A stretch of 64,000 nt of DNA from Cyprinodon diabolis (Eukaryota > Chordata > Actinopteri > Cyprinodontiformes > Cyprinodontidae): positions 47,193,787-47,257,786 of the forward strand of contig CM060064.1 of NCBI GenBank assembly GCA_030533445.1, given 5' to 3'. The translations under genes and the position numbers were made by a program. Shown here one piece after another: positions 31,870 to 45,000 of the stretch (positions are counted from its first letter, which is position 1; the number at the start of each line of letters is the position of its first letter). The notes beneath the pieces are model-generated. The model was not told where the DNA came from. It saw only the letters and a list, made by a program, of their open reading frames with translations, and searched no databases.

Positions 31870-34005
31870 TCAGAGAGACATAACGGCTTCAGTCAGTGAC
31901 GTTACGCTACATGATTGGGTGAATGCCGCTACATGACATAAAACATCGCGGTTGCCCAGACAGCGATAACCACGCAGCATCAGAGTCGGGAGCCTCTGTA
32001 GCGTTAGCGTGTCTACTGATGAAGTTTTACCTGATTGATTAAAAAAACTGAAAAAATTCTGTTTTAGGTGAATAAAGTAACTTTAAGGCCAATTTGCTTC
32101 TGACGCATCGCCTCTGCAACCATCAAATCTGTGTCTGTGCAAAAAAAAAAATCCTGACTATGCATCAGATGGTTGAAAACACGCTCAGACCTCAAGCGGA
32201 AGTGCGCAGACAAAAAGCAGCTGTGATTGGTCCTTGCTACGCCTTTCCGGCGGTCTGTGTGGTCGTCCTTCTCGATTCGGTGCTGGGGCGCGCCTTTTTT
32301 AAAAACCAAGCAACAACTACAACGGACGACTACGACGAATGGTTAATCATTCTTTTTGCCAACTCCATTAACAGAACATGTTCCTCTACAATGTCCAGCA
32401 ACTCTAGATCTATCCCCGTGATATCTTGCAGACGCGCCATTATTGTTTTTTAAGATAACACTCTCCCGCCGGTGCTGCCGGAATTCTCGTGACCATCCAC
32501 CGAAGTTCTCGCGAGTTCTCGAATAGGCTCCCCCTTGTGCTTTGGCGGGAAACTGCTGTACGTCCCTAGATATTCCAGACGTACGGTGCAGAAGCAAACC
32601 AGCAAAACTGGTTCGTGACCAGAACCAAGCGACATTTGATGTGTGCGGATAGAGAAGTCTAATCTGCCCTTTAGATCGTGATATAAAGGGGGACAGCCGG
32701 GTAGCGCTGTGGCTAGCTGTGCTCAGTAGCTAATAGGTTAGCATCTTTTAGCTTGGTCAGTTATCCATATTAAGCTACAATAATTTTTACTTCCTGTCAA
32801 CAACAACCATTAATTTTCTACAAGTAGAATAACTTTTATTTTTCTAAAATCTCTATGAAAGTTACTTTTTAAGATGCTTCTTTTTTTCCCCTTAAGGCTG
32901 GTTTATGCTCAGAAACAAGGTCGTCTGCGTGCGTCGTAGTTAACGCAGATATGCCCCGCCCCTTCCACAGACACTCTGGCCGTTTCTCAATTCACGAGAA
33001 CGCGAGTACGTACTCTCGTGAAGTCCGTTCTTGGCAAGAACGCAGGAAGATCGGACTTCACGAGAACGCGAGCACGCAAGCACGTATGTGTATTTGAACA
33101 GAAGCGTACTCGTGACGTCATCACATGCTGGTCACTCTGGTCCGCTCAACGTCTGACTTTTTTTTTTATTTCGCACTAACTCTGTAAACAGGCCACACAG
33201 GGAGGCTTCAATGTATAATGTTATCGCCTCAAACGATTTCAAAACGTACTTTTGAAGAACAACAGCAGCAGAAAAGGGAATGTTTAACTTACCACTGTGA
33301 GCGCTGTCTGGAATCAAGCTGCGGCCGCGGGGCATTCTGGGGAAGCGGTCAGTCTGAAGAACGCACAAGTCTGCTCTGATGCATGCTCGATAAAGAGGGC
33401 GGGGTGAGAACAACATCCGGGGATTTGGTGCGTTCTCGATCTGAGAGATCGGTGAGAACGCTGGGACCCTTTTTCCACCTGGATCCCCGCTCTTTTTGGC
33501 CCTCATGTCCCTCCGTTGTCGCACAAACTTGCTTCCACTTCCTCACCGCCTCGGCCGTATCTAGACCCACAGCTAGTTCCTGATTGGCCCTCTGGCGTTG
33601 TGGCGTGGAATAATATAGCACAGACCACGCTTCAATACTGGGCATAAATCAAAAATATCTGAGACACACTGCTGCAGGATAACCAGCGCTTCGCCCCAAA
33701 ATCTTGATATAAAAAGAATAAAATAAGCTGAGATGTTTTTTGTCACCTTGTTAAACGGCAGAGCTCAGCCTTAGAACTCAGCACTTTCCTTCCAGGCTGA
33801 CAATGATTGTTTTCTACCTTCGGCTACTTTAGATCGCCGATGAAATGTAAAATAATAGCAAATATAGGGAATAATATGTTGAGACTCCAGAAGAGATTTG
33901 ATCCTTAAGAAACGGGTGCAATACAGTTTGTCCGATTGGAGTTGCCATATGTTGACGTCGTGAGAAAGGGCGGGGCCCCGAGCAGATCTGGTACCTACAC
34001 CGGCT
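31870..34005. mobile_element. Non-autonomous DNA transposon, copy 2, disrupted
   Basis: The blocks 31,890-32,085, 32,640-32,880 and 33,725-34,005 match copy 1 (126-784) in order. The right terminus (GAGCAGATCTGGTACCTACA) is present; the left one is missing. The stretches between them are other insertions: 32,090-32,640 (a remnant starting TTAAGGCCAATTTGC) and 32,890-33,720. Confidence 0.6.
32985..33440. mobile_element. MITE, array-free copy
   Basis: A copy of the element at 22,790-24,224 without the minisatellite. The shared parts are 'tttctcaattcacgagaacg', 'gatgcatgct..taaagaggg' and 'acatccgggga'. It is followed at 33,450-33,700 by a hAT fragment shared with 27,020-27,180. Confidence 0.6.
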
Positions 34006-34186
34006 TGCTTGGATTTGCAATGAATCCTGGGATATCCAAGGCTGCAGAGGATACAGTCGACCTGTCCTTCAAAACAGGCAAAAAGGTCACATTCGTCTGC
34101 CGCATAACGAGGAATCTTCTAATCTGAACAGACCGCGGCGCTGTGATGTCATCAGCCGATGGCCTTCGGAGGACGCAGCCCCTAAA

Positions 34187-35339
34187 TTCAAACTCAGCAA
34201 GGGATTTCTCTCTAAACTTTTTTAAAGAAATGATTCTTATTTCATTTCTTACAATTTTTGCTTTGTTTTCAATAATATTGGAAAGGTTTTCTCCCCATAC
34301 TGCCAGAGGATCTAAACTGTAATCCTGGTTCCCTTATCACTCTGGCCTTAGCTGCTGCCTTGCTCAAGGACACAGTGTTTGTGTATCTGATTCCATGTGT
34401 TGAATTCCACTGTCTGATTCTCTATTAATCATCAATAAAAAATAGGAGGAAATCTGCTGCTTTTTCTGCTTTAAAGACACAGAGAAGGTTTAAACACGAA
34501 GCAGGTTTACTGAAAACTCGAGTTTTCTAAACCTGAAATCAGGGAAACTGACTTTTCCGGTTTTCCTCAACCTCTGTCTCTGTTGCCATAGTAACATCCT
34601 CCCAGAGCTAACCTGGTCAGCAGCAGGTTTTCCTTCAGTAGACTCGGTGTCCTCTGTCTCTGCTCTCCTTACAGCCAATAACGCCGTTTCATTTCCTGAT
34701 TTAGTCCAATTTTTGTCGTTTTGAAACAAAAGAAATATAGATCTATCCTTTACTAGATCCGTTAGACACATTAGGTTTAAAAACAAACATTGCATGCCTG
34801 TTTATCTTACTAAAGAATGATTGGCACTTTTTCACAGAGAATTAAATATTTATAGGCAAAAAAATATTCATAGTGAAAGAATGTTTAATTCTTACTAGTA
34901 TATATTTTCTAACTTTCTAAAATTCAGTTTCTGCTACAAAATTTAATTTAGAAAATATCTTATTACAGTGGACTCTAGGAGTGTGATATTGATCAGAAAG
35001 AATCTTATTTTAGTGATCTACAAATGGAACAACAGAGGAGAGTGCTTTTAAATAAATGTTAAAACGGCCTGCCGTAGGCTCTTCATATAAACTAATGCAT
35101 TAACTGGAGCAACAATCTTCTGCTCGCCATCTTCCTCTCCTTTGTAGCTGTAGCGTCTTTTAAACACATTCTCCTTTTTTTATTTTTTTAGCATTTCTGC
35201 ATTAAAATCTAAGGAAGAGGATTAGGGCTACTGAAAAAATAAAAAGTTAACCGATTTTTAAATATTTCAGTTTAATATGGGAAAATAGTCAGAATTCTGA
35301 CTTTAATCTCAGAATTGTGGATATTAAAGGAATAGTACA
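34187..35339. other. No gene recognised
   Basis: AT-rich sequence with no exon or clear repeat structure. A small inverted-repeat remnant (GGCTGC..GCAGCC ends) lies just before it at about 34,035-34,186. Confidence 0.4.
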
Positions 35340-35700
35340 CCCAAAACATGATTAGCCTTCATTTTCTACTCCCCCCCATGCTGAACAACACTCTGGAGTA
35401 CTTTTTTGATATCTCAAATGCATCTGGAGATCTGGGAGGCTTCTTGCTGTCTGCTGACATTCAAATAATGGAGGTCTATGGCGCCCGAGGCAGAAAGGTC
35501 CATAAAAGTCCACAAAAAACGTGTCAATATTCCTCCATACTGCTCGTCCAATGTATTCCAAGTGTCCTGAGTGGGTAGTGTCCATAATTTACTCCAAACG
35601 AAGTCATTTAGAATGTTTTTAGAGCATAAACAGTAGTGTATAGGATTTCCTAAAAGCGCGTTCACGAGTCTACGGAAACCGCGGCAGACCAAACCAGATG
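35340..35700. repeat. Interspersed repeat upstream of tmem116
   Basis: A segment from 'ggaatagtacacccaaaac' to 'gcgttcacgagtctac' of a type common between fish genes. The reading frames on both strands carry no domain. Family not determined. Confidence 0.35.
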
Positions 35701-35853
35701 AAAGTGCGCATTCAGCTCGGCAAAGAACTCATGCTCTTCCTCAACACTGAAGTCCTCAGACATTTTTCTTTCGTTGTTTCTTTCTTTGCACAGGTAAACA
35801 GCACATTTCTTCTTCTACGCTTGCATTATCAAGAGCAGACGCATTATCAAGAG

Positions 35854-35980
35854 CAGCCTGGTCTTCTACATATAGAAGACCAGGCTGAATGCTTCTGGCT
35901 TGGTGTCTGTCCAGGAGGATGTTTCATCCATGCAGGGGGCGGGGCTAACATGATCAGGCCCCGCCCCTGTAGGATAAAAG
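35854..35980 (+). promoter_or_regulatory. tmem116 core promoter candidate
   Basis: Within 170 nt of the tmem116 ATG are, in order: a perfect 15-bp inverted repeat with a CATA loop (35,854-35,868 and 35,873-35,887), two GC boxes in opposite orientation (AGGGGGCGGGGC at 35,934-35,945 and GCCCCGCCCCTG at 35,958-35,969), and a TATA-like GGATAAAAG at 35,972-35,980. Transcription would start near 36,005, leaving a leader of about 20 nt. This is inference from motifs only. Confidence 0.45.
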
Positions 35981-36024
35981 CTGCAGCTTCAGGTCTGATT
36001 GTGATTCTTCACAGATCTGTCAGC

Positions 36025-39000
36025 ATGTTGCCTTTGCTGAACTTCTCCCTCAGCCCAGAGACAAACACCACCGGAGCCGTGGACTGGACCCAGGTAGGGG
36101 GGGCAGATTAAATCAGGTTAAACTCCTGATTAAATCATCATCATGATCTGTTTTCACTCCGCTTTAAACTCTAGTTTAAAGTATTTTGACAGAAGCATTT
36201 TTTTCCTTGCAGCTGAGATTCATTTTATCTATCAACCTCTTAAAGTTTGAAACATAAAATGCAGAAAAATCTGATTTGTGCTGAAATGGCAGCAAGAATA
36301 AGATCGTTTTATTTACAGATGTTTCAGAGTAAATCTTTTTCATCTTCAATGATTCATTTTTTTTTAGAAACCCTTTTTAGTCCTCAGTTTAAACTCAAGG
36401 AAGCTTTATCTGGTTTATCTGATTCATTTTTAATAATTTTTTTATTACTGTTAAAGTTTGAACCTTTCTGCTGTAGGTACCTGTGGGTTTTTAAACCCTC
36501 TGCGGGGACTTACAGGGAATTAAAGGTTTTTGAACAAATGTCCCTTTAGTTTTATTCATCCTTCCCTCTATCTCAGCCATCCATGAACTGATCCTAAATG
36601 GCTCCCATAAAAGCTGATATTTCTCTTATGTTTACGCTCAGAGAATCAAAACCAGTTTGCTCTAACTCAGGGGTAACCAATTAAAAATCAGCGGGGTCCG
36701 AATAAATAAACCCATCAACCAGTAAAGGTCCGGAGACCTTTTTAATTATAATCTGTTACTTTAAATAGAATTTAACACTGAAATAAACTGAGATTTTTAT
36801 GCATCAATGTTATACATTTTAATTAAAAATGTGCCCGGACCTTTACTGGTTGATGATTTGCTTTATTTGGACCCCGCTGATTTTCCATTGGTTATCCCTG
36901 GTATAAAACCTGGAACTCAACGCTATTTCTGACATTCTGAATTGAAAAAGATTTCAACAAAGTCCAGTGGATTGTTGTTGTTTTTTGTTTTTTTTGGAAT
37001 GAGTTTCTATGGACGTGGATCTATGCTGGGATCAGGAACCAGGAGTTTTGGTCCAGATCTATGATCTCAGAACAACAGAGTGAAGCTAAATTTCATCTGA
37101 GAGAATAAAATAAATGTTTCTGCTCTGGATAAATTGACTTTTCTTTATCACTGCTAAAAATGGAAATCTAAATAAGTATTTTTTTTTCTTAAAACCAGTG
37201 CATTTGTTCTTTAATTGAGGAGGTAAGTGAGACACTTTGCCAATGGAAATATATATAAATAAGAAAATTATTTCAAATGCATATTATTTGTTAATCTAAT
37301 TTTAAGAGTAAAAATCCTCATTCCATTGGCAAATCATTTTATTTATCTAATCATATTAAGTGTAAATATACTTAATTTACTAATTGTTTACTTATTTCTA
37401 GGTCATTTGTGCAGTATTGTTTATTAGAGCCGAGTTCTTGGGGTCGGTGCTTCTCGCACTGGATGGGGAAAGGAGACGGGTTCTGCAGGAGCAGCTGGTT
37501 GACCTCGTGTTTCTCTCTCTGCAGGTCTATGAGGCGGTCAGATGGATCCAGCTGATCATGGCGCTGTTCAGGTTGGTCCCTGCTTGATCCTTAACAGAAT
37601 CGGGTCCGATCAGCAAGATGATGCTCATGTCGTTGGTTCTGAAACCAACAGCTTCAGCTGGGCTCCTTTTAGGATGATTGGTTTATCTTTCCTACGTCCA
37701 AAGGTTCAGAACATTGAAGCAATAGCAGCAAGTTATTGTTATCACACAGGTGGTTCTGGTTCTGAGGAACGGATCGTTTTCATGGCGCCATCCGCTATGC
37801 TTGTTCAAGCAAACATGCTTACGGCAGACACAGGGCAGCGTGAAGTTCCCTCCACAGAGAAGCTGTAGAGGAGGCATCTCAGAGGTTCTGGGTGGACCAA
37901 CACGGACCACAAGCAAAGGTTCTGTTTGGTGGAAGAGCAGCAGATGGTAACGGCTGCGATCAGAAGTTCAGCAGGGGCTTTGGAGTGGCTGATCATGGGC
38001 CGGGATCTTGATGATTGTCTGTTTCCAGGAGAAATGGGAACATCTGGAATCAGGAAACGCTGACCTGGAACCACCTGAGTTCTATGCAGTTTATTTCTAT
38101 AGCTCCAATTCACATCATGTCATCTCAGGTCACTTTCCAGTTCACCAGATCATCCAGTCAGATTGATTCAAAGTTTTCTATCTAAGGAAAACCAGCTGAT
38201 TGCATCGACTCATTGACTCTTCAGCAATCCCTCACACTAAGCATGCTTGTAGCGACAGTGGAGAGGAAAAACTCCCTTTGAACAGGAAGAAACCTCCAGC
38301 AGAACCAGGCTCAGTGTGAGCGGCCATCTGCTGAGGCCCACTGGGGTTCAAGGAGACAGAAGCAGACATAGAAAAAGAAGCATAGATACAAAAGGTAACT
38401 GTCAACCAGCTCCACAGGCGCCCCCCCCCCCCCCCCCCCCCCCGTCCAGGAAACACACAGCCAGGCAGACGAGCTCCGAGCCAGCTCCCATGTCGTAATG
38501 GAGGAGAATAAGAATAATCCTAGATTTCTTTTTAATCCAGTTGCCAAACTCACCCAGAGCCATAGCTCTGTTGAACCGTCCATTCCACCTGCTCTTAGCA
38601 GAAATGATTTTATGGGATTCTTTTTAAATAAGATTGATCTTATTAAAAATAAGATCATTAGCACTCCTCTGTCTGCGATTGTACCTGAGGTAGTCATGGA
38701 ATCTGAACCGGGTTTAGACTGCTTTGATCCAGTTGAACTTTCTGAATTAGCAAAATTATTGTCTTCATCTAAGCCTTCAACTTGTATGTTAGATCCAGTT
38801 CCAACCAGGTTATTTAAGGAGGTATTCCCTTTGATCTCCTCCTCCATTTTAGATGTGATTAATCTATCTCTGTTACAGGGATATGTACCTAAAGCTTTTA
38901 AGGTTGCTGTAATTAAACCTCTGCTTAAGAAACCGTCTCTTGACCCAGATGACTTGGTTAATTATAGACCTATATCCAATCTTCCTTTCTTATCCAAAAT

Positions 39001-42000
39001 TCTTGAGAAAGTAGTTGCCAAACAAGTTTGCGACCACTTACACCATAATGAACTTTTTGAAGAGTTTCAGTCTGGCTTTAGAGCTCATCATAGCACTGAA
39101 ACAGCTCTGGTGAAAGTCACTAATGATATTCTCATGGCCTCAGATAATGGACTTGTATCTGTGCTCGTCCTGTTGGATCTCAGTGCTGCATTTGATACAG
39201 TTGACCATAATATTCTTTTAGAAAGACTTGAATATTTTGTTGGAATTAAAGGAACAGCACTAGACTGGTTTAAATCTTATCTATCTGATCGAATTCTGTT
39301 TGTTTATGTTAATGATAGATCTTCAACACGCTCAAAGGTTACCTGTGGAGTACCACAGGGATCAGTGCTAGGACCAATTCTCTTTACTTTATACATGCTC
39401 CCAATTGGTAGAGTTATTAGACAGCATGGGATTAATTTCCACTGTTATGCTGATGATACCCAGCTATATCTGCCTGATCCAAAATGCTGCAGCCAGAGTT
39501 CTGATGAAAATGAAAAAGAGAGATCATATCTCTCCTATCCTGGCTTCTCTTCATTGGCTTCCTGTTAAATCCAGAATAGAATTTAAAATCCTCCTTCTCA
39601 CATATAAAGCCTTAAATGGCCAAGCTCCATCTGATATCAGAGATCTGATTGTTCCTTATGTTCCTAACAGAGCACTTCGCTCTCAATCTGCAGGTTTACT
39701 AGTGGTTCCTAGAATTTCTAAAAGTAGAATGGGAGGCAGATCTTTTAGTTATCAGGCTCCTCTCCTGTGGAACCAACTACCAGTTTTAGTCCGTGAGGCA
39801 GACACCCTGTCTACTTTTAAGGCTAGGCTTAAAACTTTCCTTTTTGATAAAGCTTCTAGTTAGAGTGGCTCAGGTTATCCTGATCTATCTCTATAGTCCT
39901 GCTGCTATAGGCTTAGACTGCTGGAGGACATAGGGACCCCTTTTTCATCATTCTGCTTCATTCTATCTCTATTCTCCCACTCTGCAGAATCTGTTAGTTC
40001 AATCTCTAACGTTCTGCTCTCTCTGCTTTTTCTCATAGTAGCTTCATCTGGTCTGTTCCTGTTTGGCTGTGACTCCATCCTGGAGAGAAATATCAGCTGT
40101 GCTGCTGCCATCAACACCTTTGTTTCTAGATGTTGGAGCTTGGCCTGTTTTCCAGTGTAGTCCTGTTTCTCTGACCGTGATTAATTGGATGTGCTTTGAG
40201 TTTTCTTCCGTTATCAGAAAGATCATTTTTCTGATCATTAATGGCAGATTGTTTCCTTTTTCCCAGCATCCTTGGTTCGGGCTCCATCATCTGTCTGATT
40301 ATTCCCAGACTCAGCCATACGCCTGAGGTCAGTCACTCCAGCCGGTTCAGGCTAACATCTGTGCCGGGCTCTGGTGTCGCAGCACATCTTTAAAGCTGCT
40401 GTCCTATTGTTGGTTTTGCAGCTGCAGCCTCTGTTCCAGCTCAGCGTTGCCGACCTGCTGCTGGCCGCCTGCTGGATGATCGGAGCCGTCCTCTACTCGC
40501 AGCGCTGCAACCAGCTCAGCCTGCTCTGCTACAACCTGCACACCGTGGAGCAGGTAGCCATCCCTCTGCTGCTTCTGGGGTTTTAGGGGAAAGTTTTTTA
40601 GAAATATCTGTGAGGAATTTCCATGAGTTGTATTTAGAGCTGTCCCGTTTCCTCCTAATGCACAAAACCTTCACTGTTAGGAAATAACAGCTTCCTTAAA
40701 AACCCATCTGAGGCTAAAACCGCAGGCAGGGAACCAACGTGTACAAAACAACCTGTAGTCTGTCCTAATGCTTTGATCCGGTTTCTAACTAAACACAGAA
40801 CTGGTGTGAGTACCAGGACGTGCACGACCAAGACATGCCAACGTAGGGGAAATAGTTTATTACCATTAGTGAAATAAATAACAAAAAAAGTCAGTAGGAA
40901 GGATGAAGGCTGTTCTGCCAAATGCATATTATGCATTAACCCAGTTTAGCTTGAATAATCAATGATATTAATACTTTCAGGGTTAGGAAACATGTCAATT
41001 CAATTCTATTCAGTTTATTTCTATAGCTCCAATTCATGTAATCTCAGGTCACTTTCCAGTTCACCAGATCATCCAGTCAGATTGATTCAAAGTTTTCTAT
41101 CTAAGGAAAACCAGCTGATTGCATCGACTCATCATTGATTTTTTTTTTTTTTGCGAAATCCATTTTTTTTTTGTGTTGCCGTTCATATTTCCAAATATAT
41201 GCGACTCCTATGTGATCTGTGTGAACTGCAGTCATACAATGCAAGTGTCCCGCATGCGATGACATCACAGGCTAGCGCGCTCTGTGTTTACGGAAGTAAA
41301 CATGGATGGTAGCGATCTTTCCCAACCATAAAAACTCAATTTTTTTAATATGGTTAAACATAAATACTGCTCTCTGCATCATCATCCGCCACGGTTGTTG
41401 TTTTTCTTGCCGCTTCTTCGTAGCAAGACGCAGAATCGGGACCTTTGTCGGGTATTAATGACGTTCAGGTCGGATGAATGCGACCTGCCCGTTCAGACAC
41501 ATGTCGCATTTGAAAAGATCCGATTCGTATCGTTTTCAGGACCACAGAGCAAAGTGGCCTGGCATTGACTCTTCAGCAATCCCTCACACTAAGCATGCTT
41601 GCAGCAACAGTGGAGAGGAAAAACTCCCTTTTAAGAAGACGAAAACCTCCAGCAGAACCAGGCTCAGTGTGAGCAGCCAGCACCGTGGGGTTAAGGGTCT
41701 TACTCAGGGACCCACAGGGGCAGTTTTTGGGAGTGGGTTTCGAACTCACAACCTCAGGATCTCTATGCAGTAACCACTAAGTCACTAAAAAATTACTTTT
41801 TTTTAAGGCTGTCCCTAATGTGCAGCATCAGAGGACCAGTCTGGGTTTAACTCACCCTGGATTACAAGCTCTATGCACCAATCTCTAGGACACCACCTCC
41901 GCTACTTTCATGAGATTTGATACCTTGAGGTAGTACAAGTCAATTGAATTAGGATTCAATTCTGGCACGCTACACTTTTTGTTCCTCTCTCTAAGCTGAT

Positions 42001-45000
42001 AAAGCAGAAGTGCAAATGACATGTATATTTTTATAAAAATAAAAGAACCCGAGGATGCAGCTTTGAGGAACGCCTCTACAGTTGTTTTTCTTTTTAACTC
42101 GTACATAAACCTAAAAAAAAAAAAACGTAATCATCTGTCATGCCTTCTAAATGGGTTATTCTGAAAGTAACTTTTAATGTCATGAGTTTTTATTTTTAAA
42201 TGGGGCTGTACTAACCTGGAGCTGAACTCAGAACATCTGTTTTCTCTTCACAATCTGGATTTTCCCTCCAGAACAGCAAAGCTACTGTCATGGTCAACAT
42301 CTGGCGTAAAAAGCAGCAGCTAAACCCTCTGAGGTTTCTCCCACACGTCTGGCCTTGATGTGTTTGGAACAATTAGGGCTGAAAATATTTATTGGATAAA
42401 TTGATAAATAATTCTGTGATGGATGTTAACTGGAGTATAAACAGTCTCGAAGATTATCTTTGCTAAAACAATAACTCACTCAGAGAATTAAATTCTATTC
42501 AGTTTATTTCTATAGCTCCAATTCACATCATGTCATCTCAGGTCACTTTCCAGTTCACCAGATCATCCAGTCAGATTGATTCAAAGTTTTCTATCAAAGG
42601 AAAACCAGCTGATTGCATCGACTCATTGACTCTTCAGCAATCCCTCACACTAAGCATGCTTGTAGCGACAGTGGAGAGGAAAAACTCCCTTTGAACAGGA
42701 AGAAACCTCCAGCAGAACCAGGCTCAGTGTGAGCGGCCATCTGCTGAGGCCCACTGGGGTTCAAGGAGACAGAAGCAGACATAGAAAAAGAAGCATAGAT
42801 ACAAAAGGCAACTGTCAACCAGCTCCACAGGCGGCCCCGTCCAGGAAACACACAGCCAGGCAGACGAGCTCCGAGCCAGCTCCCATGTCGTAATTTGTTT
42901 GAGCGTTTTCTCTCAGTGGACCTGAACTAATGTTGGTGTCTGAAATGTTGATGTTTAATACAGGAAACTTTTTTTAGCATCATTTGCTACACATGCTAAA
43001 GTTAACCGTAAAGATATGCTGGGTTATGAAACGTTGATTTCAGTTATAGAGAAGAACATTCATTTCCGTGCATAATTTTTGGTGTTTTTATCATGACATA
43101 ATCATAAGTACACTAAAAAAAGAATTTTTTGATGACTTTTTTTTTTTTACCCAACTTCTCGATGAATTTTCAGAATGTTCAATTGATAAAATGATTGCTA
43201 GCCGGAGACCTTATCATAAACCGCTAACGTCTGTTTCCAAACTCCCAGTCAGATGGTTGGTTCTTCATGAACCGCCGCCTGTGTCTGGATGCTGATGTAA
43301 ATCCTTAAGCCGTAGTTCTGTCAGATCAGCATACCCATAGTCAGTAAACATGATCAAGACGTCCGATTGGTGCTTATCTCTTTAGTTTTGTATGAAAATA
43401 GACTTTAAACTATCTCGACAGGCGTGTATCCCTTTAGCCCCTTAAGCCCAGAGGGTCTTAGGAGCAAATTCTGCCCAAAATGGTGTGAATTAAGGCAAGT
43501 ACAGCTCCCAAACTATAATTGGAAATACAATTGTTTATATTTGTATAACAGAAAGGCATTGAGGAATATTTGTCTTTTTTTTTGTCACCATGTCTGATTT
43601 ATAGGTGATTAAACACAGAAAGAAAATTAAAAATATTTAGCCTCACCATGTTTGTTTTCCAAAATAAACACTGCAAAACACCATAAAACCCCATTTGAAG
43701 CTCAGACTTTATAGATCCACATCTTAACTCAAGCTAATTGACTGAATAAGTTGAAGCATGTTTGTTTGTTCCACAAAGGTTTCAGTGGGCAGTGTGATTT
43801 TGGCACAATGCCTAAAGTGCAAAAATGCATTTTTTCAACTCATAAAAGAAAATCTGGTCAGAAAGATATGCTGATTTCCATTATTGGAGACCTTCTGCAT
43901 AAGACAAATCCTTTACTCCTAAGATTTATTCGTTGTTTCATTGAAATGTACCATTAATATCACCAAACTGAATAGAAAATAAGAATAACAGAGTAAGCTT
44001 ATGTAACGCCGGTTACATCACCTGAAATGGTTGCACGATGACCTCCTTGGAAAGGTCTCAGCCTATAGTTTCCAATGATGCCGGCCAAAAGGGGGCGGGG
44101 CTAAAAATGAAGACCTGCTGATGCATTGCTCCCGCAGAGTCACACTTTTCAGCTGGAATTTTACATCTCATTTTATGTGTTTACACAACTATAAAACAAA
44201 AGTATTTGTGAAAAAATAATTTTTAAACCTGTTAAAAAATTTTTAAAAGCCCCATTTGAAAGGTGAGTGGATGAAACACCATGTGACAGTTTTGGCCATT
44301 TCTATAAATGGATAAACATCAGCTGGAGTCAGCTGGGCCCGGTACCAGGCCCGCCGGGCTTAAGGGGTTAGTCACAATTTACGGTCAGATCACTATACGC
44401 TTAAAAAAAAACAAACCCAAAACTATGTAATTAAATAGTTTTTTTGTACATGACTAAAGGGATAAATGGGTTTTGACTATGGGTATGCTCATCTGACAGA
44501 ACAGTCATTAATTTTGTTACCGATGCTCAGATATCCAGGGTAGAAATGTGGTCTGTGAAGCTATCAGCTGGTGAGAGGAACCATGAGGATGTGGAAGTTC
44601 CCTGTAGCTCCAGGAACAAACATCCTTATCTGTGTATAGATCAAAGTTGATTCATCCAGAACTGGGTCAGTAATGGGAGGAAATGGAGCGGCAGAACCAG
44701 GCCAGAGTTCTGACTGGGCAGAACACATTCCTGACCTATATCTATTGTGCGGATTTCAGCTGCTGCTGTAACCCTCTTCCGCTGGAGGGTGTAAAAAAAA
44801 CGGTCCGAACCAAGTGGATCAGAGATTCTGGAAGGAAAAGGAGTAAACTGAAACCCATTTCAAACTCTGTTTCAGATTCTGTACATGGCTTCCTTCTTCT
44901 TCACCCTGAACTATGTGTGGAACCTCTACACGGTAACCAGGGAGAAGTTCAACAGCTGCTTCAGCGGATACTCCGTACAGGTACATGCACACCTCAGAAG

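Noticed and set aside
36668..36900. 8-bp hAT target duplication at the CAGGG-ended MITE
   Set aside because: The flanks 'ctctaact' and 'gtataaaa' do not match, so the superfamily was left open.
41690..41795. A functional tRNA gene on the minus strand
   Set aside because: A and B boxes are recognisable, but the acceptor and D arms do not pair. It fits a SINE head better.
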